A DNA stretch of 64,000 nt. It comes from JAGNKE01 sp964583335. GTDB taxonomy: Bacteria > Pseudomonadota > Alphaproteobacteria > Micavibrionales > Micavibrionaceae. This document shows, one piece after another, positions 25,279-33,986 of the stretch. Where the stretch lies: positions 304,136 through 368,135 of the forward strand of contig CAZOVG010000002.1 in NCBI GenBank assembly GCA_964583335.1, in the 5' to 3' direction. Both the position numbers and the translations under genes were made by a program. The notes beneath the pieces are model-generated. The model ran no database searches. It saw nothing but the letters and a program-made list of their open reading frames with translations, and was not told the origin of the DNA. The first letter of the stretch is position 1. Each line of letters opens with the position of its first letter.

Positions 25279-25983
25279 TTACAGATCGGGATTGAAGACC
25301 ACGGCAGCAATCTCCGTGCTCCCTTTACCGCCAGCAGCGCTATCACCGCTTCCTGCAGATCCGCCGGCCGATCCGGTGCCGCCAGAGCCTGCACCCCCGC
25401 CAGAGGAGGATTTATTGCCCCCTGATTTTTCGCCCGCTGAGTAGGCCATAACGGCGCCTGTCACGCCGATTGGGCTTGCATCAGCCCTAGCCTCCGCGAA
25501 GTAACTCCTTTTTATATTATCCATAAGCTGCGCAAAAAACTGTGTCCGAGAGTACGCACTGTCAGGATTCGGCACTTCGCCCAAAGGGACGCCGTTGATG
25601 TATATGTCAAAACCGTTGGGATTCGGCTGGGTCGGATGTTGGGGCGCACGCACGACACCAAAGACGGGCAGGCTCTGCGGCGGTCTTGTGTAATTCACAG
25701 CCGTGTCGTAAATCGCGCGCGTCGTGGGACCATCCGAGTAGGATATGATTACAATTTTCCGTTCGCGTGAACCGATGATTGCGGCAGTCTGGGACGCCGC
25801 CCAGCCGTCATTTCTTTGTGAAAAGTCAAGATACCGAACACCTTGAGTTTGCTGGGTTGTCGCCTGAGCGGTCGTCGTTTGCGGCTGGACTTCCTGCGAG
25901 GCCGCCGGGCCCGGGGCCGTTATGGCCACCACGCCCGCTAATGCTAACGCCGCCAGAGTACTCGCTTTCGATTTCTCGGACAT
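25279..25983 (-). CDS. Secreted protein with Gly/Ser-rich tail
   Basis: 234 residues: a signal peptide (KASTLAALALAGVVAITAPG, cleavage near AAS), a Gln/Thr-rich stretch, a folded middle (RYLDFSQRNDGWAA through GFDIYINGVPLGEV) and a Gly/Ser-rich tail of about 40 residues before the C-terminal EIAAVVFNPDL. The middle resembles no domain I know. AGGGA lies 9 bases before the ATG and a good promoter lies upstream. The flexible tail ending in a hydrophobic strand suggests a surface or matrix role, but that is a guess. Confidence 0.65.
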   Translation of the reverse strand: MSEKSKASTLAALALAGVVAITAPGPAASQEVQPQTTTAQATTQQTQGVRYLDFSQRNDGWAASQTAAIIGSRERKIVIISYSDGPTTRAIYDTAVNYTRPPQSLPVFGVVRAPQHPTQPNPNGFDIYINGVPLGEVPNPDSAYSRTQFFAQLMDNIKRSYFAEARADASPIGVTGAVMAYSAGEKSGGNKSSSGGGAGSGGTGSAGGSAGSGDSAAGGKGSTEIAAVVFNPDL

Positions 25984-26042
25984 AATTCTATTTCCCTGAT
26001 TGTTTCTGTTTACGTCAAAATACGTTTTTTTTATGTGGTTAT

Positions 26043-26071
26043 TTTATACCTTATTGGTTTGAATAATGCAA
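26043..26071 (-). promoter_or_regulatory. Promoter of the Gly/Ser-rich secreted-protein gene
   Basis: On the minus strand TTGCAT (26071-26066), a 17-bp spacer and TATAAA (26048-26043), about 60 bp before the ATG at 25983. Close to the sigma-70 consensus in A+T-rich surroundings. Confidence 0.55.
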
Positions 26072-26180
26072 ACATAAGTGCGCAATGGCCGCGCAACGCT
26101 GGGTGAGCGCAATGCATTAAAAAGGCTGAATATATTGCGGAAAACACGCCGAAATACAAGAATCAGCAGTTGAGGATTGT

Positions 26181-26816
26181 CTAATCCTTGCGGTTGAGAC
26201 AGTTCATGCCCATACGAACGGCAAAATCGACCGCGGCGTCATACGATTCTTCGTTTTTGCTGAAGATTTGCTCGACCAGATACACGGCCGGGCCTTCCAT
26301 TCCCTCTAGAGATGTCCCCTTTACGTCCAGCTCCGTCTTACCGAGGTTTTTGACGGTGGTGTCCTTGCCCTTCTTGCGTTTGGCAGCGTCGAGGGCCTTG
26401 AGAGTCACATCGTTTATGCCGCTGCAGGCCGTGTACAGGTTGGCGGCCTTGGCTTCTCTTTGCGTGTTGGATTCGGGTTTGGCGGTCTTTCCGCAGGCCT
26501 GATAATTGTTCAGGGTTTTGAGGCCAAACGAGGTGATGCCGTCTCGCCCGATTTCCTCATAGATATTCTGGACCAGCGGCTTCATGATCTTCATGTCCGC
26601 CAGTTCGGCCGGATCCTTGTTTTTTTTGTACATTTCACTCATGGCGACGCGGAACAGGGCGCGCTTGGCGCAGCCGCGCTTGGTGGCCGGAAACATCGAG
26701 GCCTCGACATCGATTTCCTCAAGGCCCTCGACGCCCTGCGCATGGGCCGGGGGCATGAAAAGCAAAGGCAGGGCCAGAAAAGTCGTCAGAAAGGTGAGAG
26801 CAATCAATATCCGCAT
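26181..26816 (-). CDS. Secreted protein of unknown function
   Basis: 211 residues with a long signal peptide (LIALTFLTTFLALPLLFM, cleavage after AHA) and a helical mature domain. Four mature cysteines (GCAKRAL, YQACGKT, TACSGI, MNCLNRK) are spaced for two disulfides. No family recognised. It is one of two consecutive secreted-protein genes on this strand, with about 200 bp and a separate promoter between them. Confidence 0.7.
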   Translation of the reverse strand: MRILIALTFLTTFLALPLLFMPPAHAQGVEGLEEIDVEASMFPATKRGCAKRALFRVAMSEMYKKNKDPAELADMKIMKPLVQNIYEEIGRDGITSFGLKTLNNYQACGKTAKPESNTQREAKAANLYTACSGINDVTLKALDAAKRKKGKDTTVKNLGKTELDVKGTSLEGMEGPAVYLVEQIFSKNEESYDAAVDFAVRMGMNCLNRKD

Positions 26817-26941
26817 GGCGTTCAGAATCCTTAATTACAGCGACCCGTCCTGCCGCGTGGGCATATCCGGTCCTTTATGACTATAGCAGGGGAAAAGGGG
26901 GGAAAACAAAAAAAATGCGTCTGGACCCGCTCCGGGCCCGG

Positions 26942-27766
26942 TTATTCAAAAAAACCGCGCGGGGCGGCGATGAATTCGGGGTTGAGGAATTTGGGGTCCG
27001 CCCCGCCGTAGGTCAGGGGTTCGCCCTGCAAATCCACGATAACGCCCCCGGCGGCGCGCAGAACGGCGTCTCCGGCGGCGGTGTCCCACTCGCTGGTCGG
27101 TCCGAAACGGGGATAAAGATCGGCCTTTCCGGCGGCGATGATGCAGATTTTGAGGGAACTGCCGCGTTTGACCAGTTTTTCGACCTTATAATCGTTCAAA
27201 TACTGGTCGAGGCGCTGGCTGCTGCCGTGGCTTTTGCTGGCCACGACGGTCAGGCCCTCCCTCGGCGGGCGGCGGACGCGGATATCCTTTTCGGAGCCGG
27301 TCTCCTCCAGCCAGCGTATGGCCTTTGTATTTCCGCTTTCTTCCGTGTATCCGGCGTACAGCTCGCCTACGGCGGGGGCGAAGACGACACCCAGAACCGG
27401 AGCGCCTTTATGGATCAGGGCGATGTTGACGGTGTAATCGCCGCTGCCGGAGATGAATTCCTTGGTGCCGTCCAGCGGATCGACCAGCCAAAAATAATCG
27501 TGCCCCGTGAGGTCGGGCTTGTGTCCGGCGGCGCTCGCCTCCTCTCCGATCATGGGGATGCCGGGCAGCATGTCTTCGAGGCGTTTCTGGATGAGTTTTT
27601 CGGCTTCCTGATCGGCGAGGGTCACGGGGGAGCCGTCCGCCTTGGAGTCCGCGCCGTCGTATCCGGCCTCGTCGAAATATTCGAGGGTGATTTCGCCCGC
27701 TTCCAGCGCGATCCGGCGCACCGTGTTGCAGAGCGCCGCGCGGTGGAGCAGGAGTTTAGACGACAT
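26942..27766 (-). CDS. cysQ: 3'(2'),5'-bisphosphate nucleotidase
   Basis: 274-residue inositol-monophosphatase family phosphatase that hydrolyses 3'-phosphoadenosine 5'-phosphate (PAP) left after PAPS use. The metal-binding motifs are clear: PMIGEEAS, WLVDPLDGTKEF and the C-terminal SEWDTAAGDAVLRAAGG. ATG at 27766 overlaps the cysNC stop by 11 bp, so PAP removal is coupled to PAPS synthesis. The longer upstream frame is antisense noise. Confidence 0.92.
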   Translation of the reverse strand: MSSKLLLHRAALCNTVRRIALEAGEITLEYFDEAGYDGADSKADGSPVTLADQEAEKLIQKRLEDMLPGIPMIGEEASAAGHKPDLTGHDYFWLVDPLDGTKEFISGSGDYTVNIALIHKGAPVLGVVFAPAVGELYAGYTEESGNTKAIRWLEETGSEKDIRVRRPPREGLTVVASKSHGSSQRLDQYLNDYKVEKLVKRGSSLKICIIAAGKADLYPRFGPTSEWDTAAGDAVLRAAGGVIVDLQGEPLTYGGADPKFLNPEFIAAPRGFFE

Positions 27767-29726
27767 AGTCGAGGACCTGTTCCCTGCCCTTGCCCTGATC
27801 GGCGAGTTCGCCGAGGGCAATCTGGCGCTCGATATAGGCCACGATCTGCTCGACACAGGTATCCACGTCCTGATTGGCGGTATCGACGATCATCTCCGGG
27901 TTCTCCGGCTTTTCGTAGGGCGAGTCGATGCCGGTGAAATCCTTGATCTCCCCTGCCCGCGCCTTTTTATAGAGGCCCTTGGGGTCGCGCTTCTCGCAGG
28001 TGCCAAGGTCGGCGGCGATGTAGATTTCGTTGAAGCGGTCGGGCGCGGCGTTGCGGGCGCGTTCGCGGTCGGCGCGGTAAGGGGAGATGAAGGCGGAAAT
28101 CACCACAAGGCCAGCATCGGCCATCAGCGCGGCGACATGCCCGATCCTGCGGATATTCTCGGAACGGTCCTTGGGGGAGAAGCCGAGGTCGCGGTTCAGG
28201 CCGTGGCGGATATTGTCGCCGTCCAGAACATAGGTCGCATGGCCCCTCTCGAAAAGCGCCTTTTCGACGGCCATCGCGAGGGTGGATTTGCCCGAACCCG
28301 AGAGGCCGGTAAACCAGAATACGCCGCCGCGATGCCCGGCGCGGCGGGCTCGGACATCGTGGTTGAGCAGGTGATCGACCTTATGAATGTTTTCGGATTT
28401 GGGCGCGCGTCTGCGGCGCTGGTCGGCGTAGCCCTCCATGCTGATGACGCCGCCACCGGCGATGTCGTAGCCTTCGTACATCACGATGCGGCCGAGGCGC
28501 TCGTTGTCAACGTACGGGTCGATGGGCAGAAGGTCGCGGGCGCGGAGCGTGATTTCCGCCACCGTGTTGCGCTTGACCTCGCTCTTGTCGGCCTGATCGG
28601 CGAGATCCTGCGTGTCGATAACCTTGTCGATGGATTGAACGGTGACCATCGCCTCGTGGGAGCCGTAACGGATTTTATAGGAGTTTCCGACTTTCAGCGG
28701 TTTTTGCGAGAGCCAGAAAATGCTGGAGCGGAAAACGTTGGAGAGCATCGGCGGGTTTTTCGTGTGCGAGCCGATGTGGCCGCGCTCGACGAACAGCCGC
28801 TGGTCGAGCGTAATACCGATGGCCTCGCCGGGGCGGGCCTCGACCTTGTCGCTGTCCTCGGGCCAGACCTCGATGGAGGTCACGGTCGCCTCTTCGTTGC
28901 CGGGGGAGAACATCAGGCGGTCGCCGGTGCGCAGGATGCCGCTTTCGACGCGACCCACAATAATGCGGCGGCCCTGGAAGCGATAGACGTCCTGCACCGG
29001 GAAGCGCAGCGGGCGCGAGACCGGCGGCGCGGCGTGCTCGAAACTATCCAGAACCTCGATCAGGGTCTTGCCGGAATACCAGTCCATCGAGTCGCCCCGT
29101 CCGGCGATCATGTCGCCGTGGCGGGCGGAGATGGGGATGATGAAGCGCGGGGTCACGCCGATCGAGCCGAGATAATCGCGGACTTCGCGGGCGACGTTTT
29201 CAAATGCCTCGGGGTCGTGATTGACCATATCCATCTTGTTGACCACAACCGCGATCTGCTGGAGGCCCAGAAGGTGCAGCAGGTAGGCGTGGCGGCGGGT
29301 CTGCTCCTGCACGCCCTCGGAGCCGTCCACGACAAGAATCGCGGCGTCGGCGGCGGCGGCGCCGGAAATCATGTTCTTCAGAAATTCGCGGTGGCCCGGT
29401 GCGTCGATGATGACGTAATCGCGCTGGTCGGTGGAAAACCATATTTGCGTCGAATCAATCGTGATCGCCTGATCGCGCTCGGCCTGAAAGGCATCCAGCA
29501 CAAAAGACCATTCCACGACGTCGGTACCACGGCGTTTGCAGATCGCCTCGATCTCCTCGACCTTGCCTTCGGGCAGGGAGTCGGTGTCATAAAGAAGCCG
29601 CCCGATCAGGGTGGATTTGCCGTGATCGACGTGGCCGACGATGACCACGCGCAGCTGCTGGTGCGTGCTCTGCTTAAGCTTGGGCTTTTCGCTTTTTACG
29701 ATCTTGATTGCCGGTTCTGCACTCAT
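27756..29726 (-). CDS. cysNC: Bifunctional sulfate adenylyltransferase subunit 1 / APS kinase
   Basis: 656-residue fusion. The N-terminal CysN GTPase has GHVDHGKST (31-39), DAPGHREF and NKMD and drives ATP sulfurylase; EF-Tu-like beta domains follow. The C-terminal CysC kinase starts near residue 465 with P-loop GLSGSGKST (474-482) and contains LDGDNIRHGLN and ISPYRADRERAR. Together with CysD it makes APS and then PAPS. CysNC fusions are common in alphaproteobacteria. Operon order is cysD-cysNC-cysQ. Confidence 0.95.
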   Translation of the reverse strand: MSAEPAIKIVKSEKPKLKQSTHQQLRVVIVGHVDHGKSTLIGRLLYDTDSLPEGKVEEIEAICKRRGTDVVEWSFVLDAFQAERDQAITIDSTQIWFSTDQRDYVIIDAPGHREFLKNMISGAAAADAAILVVDGSEGVQEQTRRHAYLLHLLGLQQIAVVVNKMDMVNHDPEAFENVAREVRDYLGSIGVTPRFIIPISARHGDMIAGRGDSMDWYSGKTLIEVLDSFEHAAPPVSRPLRFPVQDVYRFQGRRIIVGRVESGILRTGDRLMFSPGNEEATVTSIEVWPEDSDKVEARPGEAIGITLDQRLFVERGHIGSHTKNPPMLSNVFRSSIFWLSQKPLKVGNSYKIRYGSHEAMVTVQSIDKVIDTQDLADQADKSEVKRNTVAEITLRARDLLPIDPYVDNERLGRIVMYEGYDIAGGGVISMEGYADQRRRRAPKSENIHKVDHLLNHDVRARRAGHRGGVFWFTGLSGSGKSTLAMAVEKALFERGHATYVLDGDNIRHGLNRDLGFSPKDRSENIRRIGHVAALMADAGLVVISAFISPYRADRERARNAAPDRFNEIYIAADLGTCEKRDPKGLYKKARAGEIKDFTGIDSPYEKPENPEMIVDTANQDVDTCVEQIVAYIERQIALGELADQGKGREQVLDYVV

Positions 29727-29771
29727 TGTTCTTACCTAAAAAAAATCGCCAGTCTCTTTTATCTCGTTTCG

Positions 29772-29823
29772 ATCCCCGCCTTCGCGGGGATGATTTCGTC
29801 TAGGCTTTTCTCCCGAAAAAGCC
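29772..29823. repeat. Two hairpins between cysD and cysN
   Basis: ATCCCCGC and GCGGGGAT pair around a CTTC loop (29772-29791); a second stem pairs GGCTTTT (29803) with AAAAGCC (29823). Neither is followed by a T-run on the minus strand, so they look like intercistronic RNA structures rather than terminators. The first has the form of a common dispersed CCCCGCNNNNGCGGGG repeat. Confidence 0.55.
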
Positions 29824-29832
29824 AGACATCAA

Positions 29833-30648
29833 TCACATATACCCCGAAGCCCGCAGACGCTCGAAGCTGTCCTCGGTTTCCTTGTCCATGGAGCGGCCCG
29901 CGCGTTCGGAGGTGTTGGTGGTCTCCAGCTCGTGCAGGATTTCGTCGATGTTTTTCGCGGGGCTTTCCACGGGGAACGTAATGTTCTTTTCGCCCAGCGA
30001 GCGATAGCGCATCATCTTGCCAGTCTTGGCGTCCTTGCGCGCGAAATAGAGATCGCAGCAGGGAATGTTCTCGCGCTGGGTGTACCGCCAGATGTCCAGT
30101 TCCGTCCAGTGCAGGATCGGGTGGATGCGCAGGTGCGCGCCTTCGGGGAATTCGGTCTTGTACTGGTCCCAGAATTCGGGCGGCTGGTCCTTGAAGTCCC
30201 AGTTGCCGTCGATGGTGCGCGGGGAAAATACGCGCTCCTTGGCACGGAGGCCCTGCTCGTCGCGGCGGATGCCCGCGATGACGCCCTTGAAGTTGTGCTC
30301 GCGCAGAAGGGATTTCAGGCCCTCGGTCTTGCGCATCGCGGAACGGGTCGCGGGCGGAAGGGTCTGGTCCATTTCCTCTTCCGGCGGGCACATATGGTTG
30401 ATGCAGTTCAGCTCCCACTCTTTAATGATGCGGTCGCGGAAATCATAGACTTCCTGCATTTCCATGCCGGTGTCCAGAAGGACCATCGGGAACGGCACGC
30501 GCCCCAGAAAGGCCTTGCGCACCAGCCAGAGCAGCGCGGTGGAGTCCTTGCCGATCGACCAAAGCATGCAGAGCGGGTCCACCCGGTTGTAAGCTTCGCG
30601 GATAATGTAAACGCTCTTGGCTTCGAGTTCGTCCAAATATTTATACAC
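29833..30648 (-). CDS. cysD: Sulfate adenylyltransferase subunit 2
   Basis: 271-residue PP-loop ATPase that forms APS from sulfate and ATP with CysN. Landmarks: YIIREAYNRV, the PP motif LWSIGKDST, LLDTGMEM and the C-terminal GRSMDKETEDSFERLRASGYM pattern typical of CysD. Starts: TTG at 30654 sits too close to the AAAGGTGA site, whereas GTG at 30648 (MYKYLDELEAKS) has proper spacing, so GTG is preferred; the difference is two residues. First gene of cysD-cysNC-cysQ. Confidence 0.93.
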   Translation of the reverse strand: MYKYLDELEAKSVYIIREAYNRVDPLCMLWSIGKDSTALLWLVRKAFLGRVPFPMVLLDTGMEMQEVYDFRDRIIKEWELNCINHMCPPEEEMDQTLPPATRSAMRKTEGLKSLLREHNFKGVIAGIRRDEQGLRAKERVFSPRTIDGNWDFKDQPPEFWDQYKTEFPEGAHLRIHPILHWTELDIWRYTQRENIPCCDLYFARKDAKTGKMMRYRSLGEKNITFPVESPAKNIDEILHELETTNTSERAGRSMDKETEDSFERLRASGYM

Positions 30649-30697
30649 GTTCAATCACCTTTAATACTTCGCCGGGGGCTCTCTCATGCGCCGTTTA

Positions 30698-32050
30698 TTA
30701 TGCTCCGGCCGCCTTTTTCAGGGGTGCCAGCGCTTCGGGGCCTACTTCTTTACGCCCAATCGAGACGTAATGGAAGTTATTTTCTTTCATTTCCGGGATT
30801 TTGTAGATGTTCCGGAGGTCTACAATACAGCGGTTTTTCATGGTTTCGCCGAGGCGTTTGAGATCTAGGGCACGGAACTCGTTCCACTCGGTGATAATGA
30901 CCAACGCATCGGCGCCTTTTGCCACCTCATAGGGGTTCTTGCCCCACTCCACGCCCTCAATCATGGTTTTGGCGTGCTCCATCGCTTCGGGGTCGTAGGC
31001 GGCCACGTCGGCGCCCGCCTGCTGGAGGATCGGGATGATCGTCAGGGACGGCGCGTCGCGCATATCGTCGGTGTTGGGCTTGAACGCCACGCCCAGAATC
31101 CCGATTTTCTTGCCCCGCACATTGCCGCCGAGCGCGGCCATGACCTTGTCGGCCATCTTGGCCTTACGATCCTCGTTCACGGCCACGACGGCCTCGACGA
31201 TCCGCTGGGGCGCGTTGTGTTTTTGTCCCGTGCGGGCGAGCGCCACGGTATCCTTCGGGAAGCATGAACCGCCGTAACCGGGGCCGGCATGGAGGAACTT
31301 GCCGCCGATGCGCCCGTCAAGGCCGATGCCCTTGGCGACCTGCTGCACGTCCGCGCCGACCTTTTCGCAAAGATCCGCGATCTCGTTGATGAAGGTGATC
31401 TTGGTCGCCAGAAAAGCGTTGGCGGCGTATTTGATCACTTCGGCGGTTTCGCGGCTTGTGAACAGGATCGGGGTTTCGTTCAGGTTCAGCGGGCGGTAAA
31501 TCTCGCGCATGACATCCTGTGCGCGGGGGGATATCACGCCCACCACCACGCGGTCGGGACGCATGAAGTCCTCGATCGCCGCGCCTTCGCGCAGGAACTC
31601 CGGGTTGGAGGCGACGTCGAATTCGGCGTCCGGGCGTTCTTCACGGATGATGCGCTCGACTTCCTCGCCGGTGCCGACGGGGACGGTGGATTTGTTGACG
31701 ATGACCGCATAGCCGTTCAGGTTGCGCGCGATTTCCCGCGCGGCCTCGTGAACATAGGAGAGGTCCGCGTCCCGGCCATAGCGGCGGGAGGGGGTGCCGA
31801 CCGCGATGAAGATCGCTTCTGCGTCTTTCACGGCATATTTAATGTCGGTGGTGAACTCGATCCGGCCCGACTGGATCTGGCGGTCGAGAAGGTCTTCGAG
31901 GCCCGGCTCGAAAATGGGAATTTTGCCCTGCTTAAGGGTCGCGACCTTCTGGGCGTCCTTGTCCACGCAAATCACCGTGTGCCCGAACTCCGCAAAACAC
32001 GTGCCCGATACCAGTCCGACATATCCCGTTCCAACCATTGCTATACGCAT
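30698..32050 (-). CDS. ugd: UDP-glucose 6-dehydrogenase
   Basis: 450-residue nucleotide-sugar dehydrogenase that oxidises UDP-glucose to UDP-glucuronate, a precursor of capsule, LPS and exopolysaccharide sugars. MRIAMVGTGYVGLVSG is the NAD-binding start, NKSTVPVGTG and EFLREGAAIEDFM are the usual middle motifs, and GGSCFPKDT carries the catalytic cysteine. It stands alone between cysD and sapC, without a polysaccharide cluster. Confidence 0.93.
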   Translation of the reverse strand: MRIAMVGTGYVGLVSGTCFAEFGHTVICVDKDAQKVATLKQGKIPIFEPGLEDLLDRQIQSGRIEFTTDIKYAVKDAEAIFIAVGTPSRRYGRDADLSYVHEAAREIARNLNGYAVIVNKSTVPVGTGEEVERIIREERPDAEFDVASNPEFLREGAAIEDFMRPDRVVVGVISPRAQDVMREIYRPLNLNETPILFTSRETAEVIKYAANAFLATKITFINEIADLCEKVGADVQQVAKGIGLDGRIGGKFLHAGPGYGGSCFPKDTVALARTGQKHNAPQRIVEAVVAVNEDRKAKMADKVMAALGGNVRGKKIGILGVAFKPNTDDMRDAPSLTIIPILQQAGADVAAYDPEAMEHAKTMIEGVEWGKNPYEVAKGADALVIITEWNEFRALDLKRLGETMKNRCIVDLRNIYKIPEMKENNFHYVSIGRKEVGPEALAPLKKAAGA

Positions 32051-32224
32051 GACGCCTCAGCCTTTCTGCTCTTTGCTTAATTTCAAGGGGCTGCCTTTTC
32101 AATCCACGCGAACCTAAACCATTTCTTAATCCAAGAAAACAAAGAAATGGCGGGATTAAACGGCTTTTTAACCCCTGTTCGCGTAAAATTAATCCCGGAA
32201 TACCCCTGTTCTGCTCCAAAACCG

Positions 32225-32254
32225 TTGCCAAGCAGCAGGGTCTTTGCCTATGAT
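32225..32254 (+). promoter_or_regulatory. Candidate sapC promoter
   Basis: TTGCCA (32225-32230), an 18-bp spacer and TATGAT (32249-32254), 54 bp before the sapC ATG. Confidence 0.45.
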
Positions 32255-32307
32255 CCCACAACTTAACGCCTCAGCGGCAATACAAGAACCATACCAAAGG
32301 AACAGTC

Positions 32308-33126
32308 ATGGCCCAGTCAGACAATAAAAAATCCGACAAAAAGGACAAAGCTCCGGGTTCGCACAACTCCGGCCAGAACGGGCCTAAGGCAAGCGGCATG
32401 CCCCTGTTCTACAGCAATCCCGAGCCGCTCGAGGTCAAGAAGCATACCGGGCTTTCGCTCAGGAAGAATTTTGGATTCGGCTTTACGCATGATGTCAATG
32501 CGGTGCCCATCAATCTCGTGGAAATGCCGCAGGTCTGTCACTCCTATCCGATCGCATTCAGCCCGGACGGCAACGCGACGCCGGTGGCGATTCTGGGGTT
32601 GCGCGACAATGAAAACCTGTTTGTCGATTCGCAAGGACAGTGGGAACGCGGTTCCTACATCCCCGCCTATATCCGCCGTTATCCGTTCATCTTTTCCGAG
32701 ATGCCCGCGAAGGACCAGTTGACCCTGTGTGTCGATAACGTCGATAACGTGATCGAAAAGAGCAACGAGCAGCCGTTCTTCAGCGCCGACGGAACGCCGA
32801 GCGAGCTTTCCAAGAATGCGCTTGAGTTTTGCAAATCCTATCACTTCGCCGCGCAAGAGACTTTGGAATTCAGCCGCGCCTTGCAGGCCAGCGGCTTGCT
32901 GATCGACCGTGAGGCACAGATTCGCCTGCCGGGCAACCGCGTCATTAATTTTTCGGGCTTCAAGATCATCAGCGCGGCCAAGCTCGCGGAGATGGACGAC
33001 AGCACTTTCCTGGAGTGGCGCAAGAAGGACTGGCTGCGCCATGTCTATGCGCACCTGTTCTCGGGCGTGCAATGGAACCGCCTGACGGCGCTGCTCAACG
33101 AGCGGCTGGAAAAAGAAGCGGCGTAA
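32308..33126 (+). CDS. SapC family protein
   Basis: 272-residue SapC-like protein, a family common in alphaproteobacteria and named after a Campylobacter surface-array-associated product. A charged linker (1-35) precedes the domain, in which PLFYSNPEPL, PINLVEMPQVCHSYPIAF, PVAILGLRDNENLFVD and YIPAYIRRYPFIF are characteristic. No signal peptide. Its function is not established; related genes often sit near peptide uptake or surface-layer functions. AAAGGA lies 7 bases before the ATG. Confidence 0.85.
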   Translation: MAQSDNKKSDKKDKAPGSHNSGQNGPKASGMPLFYSNPEPLEVKKHTGLSLRKNFGFGFTHDVNAVPINLVEMPQVCHSYPIAFSPDGNATPVAILGLRDNENLFVDSQGQWERGSYIPAYIRRYPFIFSEMPAKDQLTLCVDNVDNVIEKSNEQPFFSADGTPSELSKNALEFCKSYHFAAQETLEFSRALQASGLLIDREAQIRLPGNRVINFSGFKIISAAKLAEMDDSTFLEWRKKDWLRHVYAHLFSGVQWNRLTALLNERLEKEAA

Positions 33127-33193
33127 AAACGTTTGCTTTCCGATTCTTACCTGCGGGTTTTCATTTTGTAGATTCAGAATCTGTGGATGACTT

Positions 33194-33218
33194 AACGGCG
33201 CGGGTTGATCGCGCCGTT
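33194..33218. repeat. Inverted repeat AACGGCGCG / CGCGCCGTT
   Basis: Perfect 9-bp arms with a 7-base loop between sapC and the DNA-binding gene. There is no T-run, so it may be an operator for the adjacent DNA-binding protein or a weak transcription block. Confidence 0.45.
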
Positions 33219-33274
33219 CGTGCATGGTACCCAGAATATATATAAGCATTTCGTCAAAGATCGAGGGTCCTCCC

Positions 33275-33847
33275 ATGGCAAAAGTTGGTGCGCAGAGAGC
33301 TGCTGTCCTGACCGGTAAATCCAAGTCCACAATCCAGCGTGCGATGAATAGCGGCAAGCTTTCATACTCCCTCGACCAGAACGATCGGCGCGTCATCGAT
33401 GTCTCCGAGCTTGAGCGGGTCTTCGGCATCCGGCCAGAAAGTCTGCAAGCGCAAAATTCCTCGAACGGCGCGACTGCTTCGGCAGCCTTCCCCGCCGAGT
33501 TCGATATCGACAAAGAGCGGCTGACCCTTGAGATCAAGCTTCTGGAGCTGCGGCTTGAGAACGCGAACGAGCAGATCGATGACCTGAGGGATCAGCGCGA
33601 CAAGTGGGAAAATCAGGCCAATCAGGTTCTGCTCACCACCCAGCACACGCATAAACAACTCGAAGATCTTCGCTCCGATATCCGTGAGATGGACGAAAAA
33701 ATCCGGGCGCGGCGCAGCGCGGCGGCTGGGGCCAATAAAAGCGCTCTTAAACCTATGAAAAAGCTCAGCCCGGACAACCAGAACGCCGACGAATCGGCCT
33801 CCGCCGCGTCCCGCCTGTTCTTCTGGAAAAAGGCCAAACGCGCCTGA
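33275..33847 (+). CDS. Helix-turn-helix protein with coiled coil
   Basis: 190 residues: an N-terminal DNA-binding domain of excisionase/MerR flavour (AAVLTGKSKSTIQRAMNSGK, then DRRVIDVSELERVFG) and a long coiled coil (about 78-145) with DKERLTLEIKLLELRLENAN and heptads to VLLTTQHTHKQLEDLRSD. A basic tail follows. The architecture resembles plasmid-type KfrA and related nucleoid or partition proteins, but no such role can be shown. GAGGG precedes the ATG at 33275. Confidence 0.7.
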   Translation: MAKVGAQRAAVLTGKSKSTIQRAMNSGKLSYSLDQNDRRVIDVSELERVFGIRPESLQAQNSSNGATASAAFPAEFDIDKERLTLEIKLLELRLENANEQIDDLRDQRDKWENQANQVLLTTQHTHKQLEDLRSDIREMDEKIRARRSAAAGANKSALKPMKKLSPDNQNADESASAASRLFFWKKAKRA

Positions 33848-33986
33848 TCCCGTGGGTTTTTGCGGTTTTCGATCTGTTTTTTCCCTATCCTTTCCGCTTT
33901 GGTTTTTGGTTAAACTAACGTTTGGCCCTGCGGGCTTGCGGGTGTTATAATTACGGCGGTAGAGAGTTTCGGGAGCCTTATTTTCC

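Noticed and set aside
29772..29823. Hairpins between cysD and cysN considered as a terminator
   Set aside because: No T-run on the transcribed strand and both genes belong to one pathway and complex.
27642..29981. 779-codon open frame opposite cysNC
   Set aside because: Produced by codon bias of the sense gene; no ribosome binding site, motif or hydrophobic pattern.
29759..30418. 219-codon minus-strand frame overlapping cysD in another frame
   Set aside because: Same strand but out of phase with the well-supported CysD; Pro/Arg-rich shadow composition.
33194..33218. Inverted repeat after sapC considered as a terminator
   Set aside because: Strong stem but followed by mixed sequence, not Ts; kept only as a repeat.
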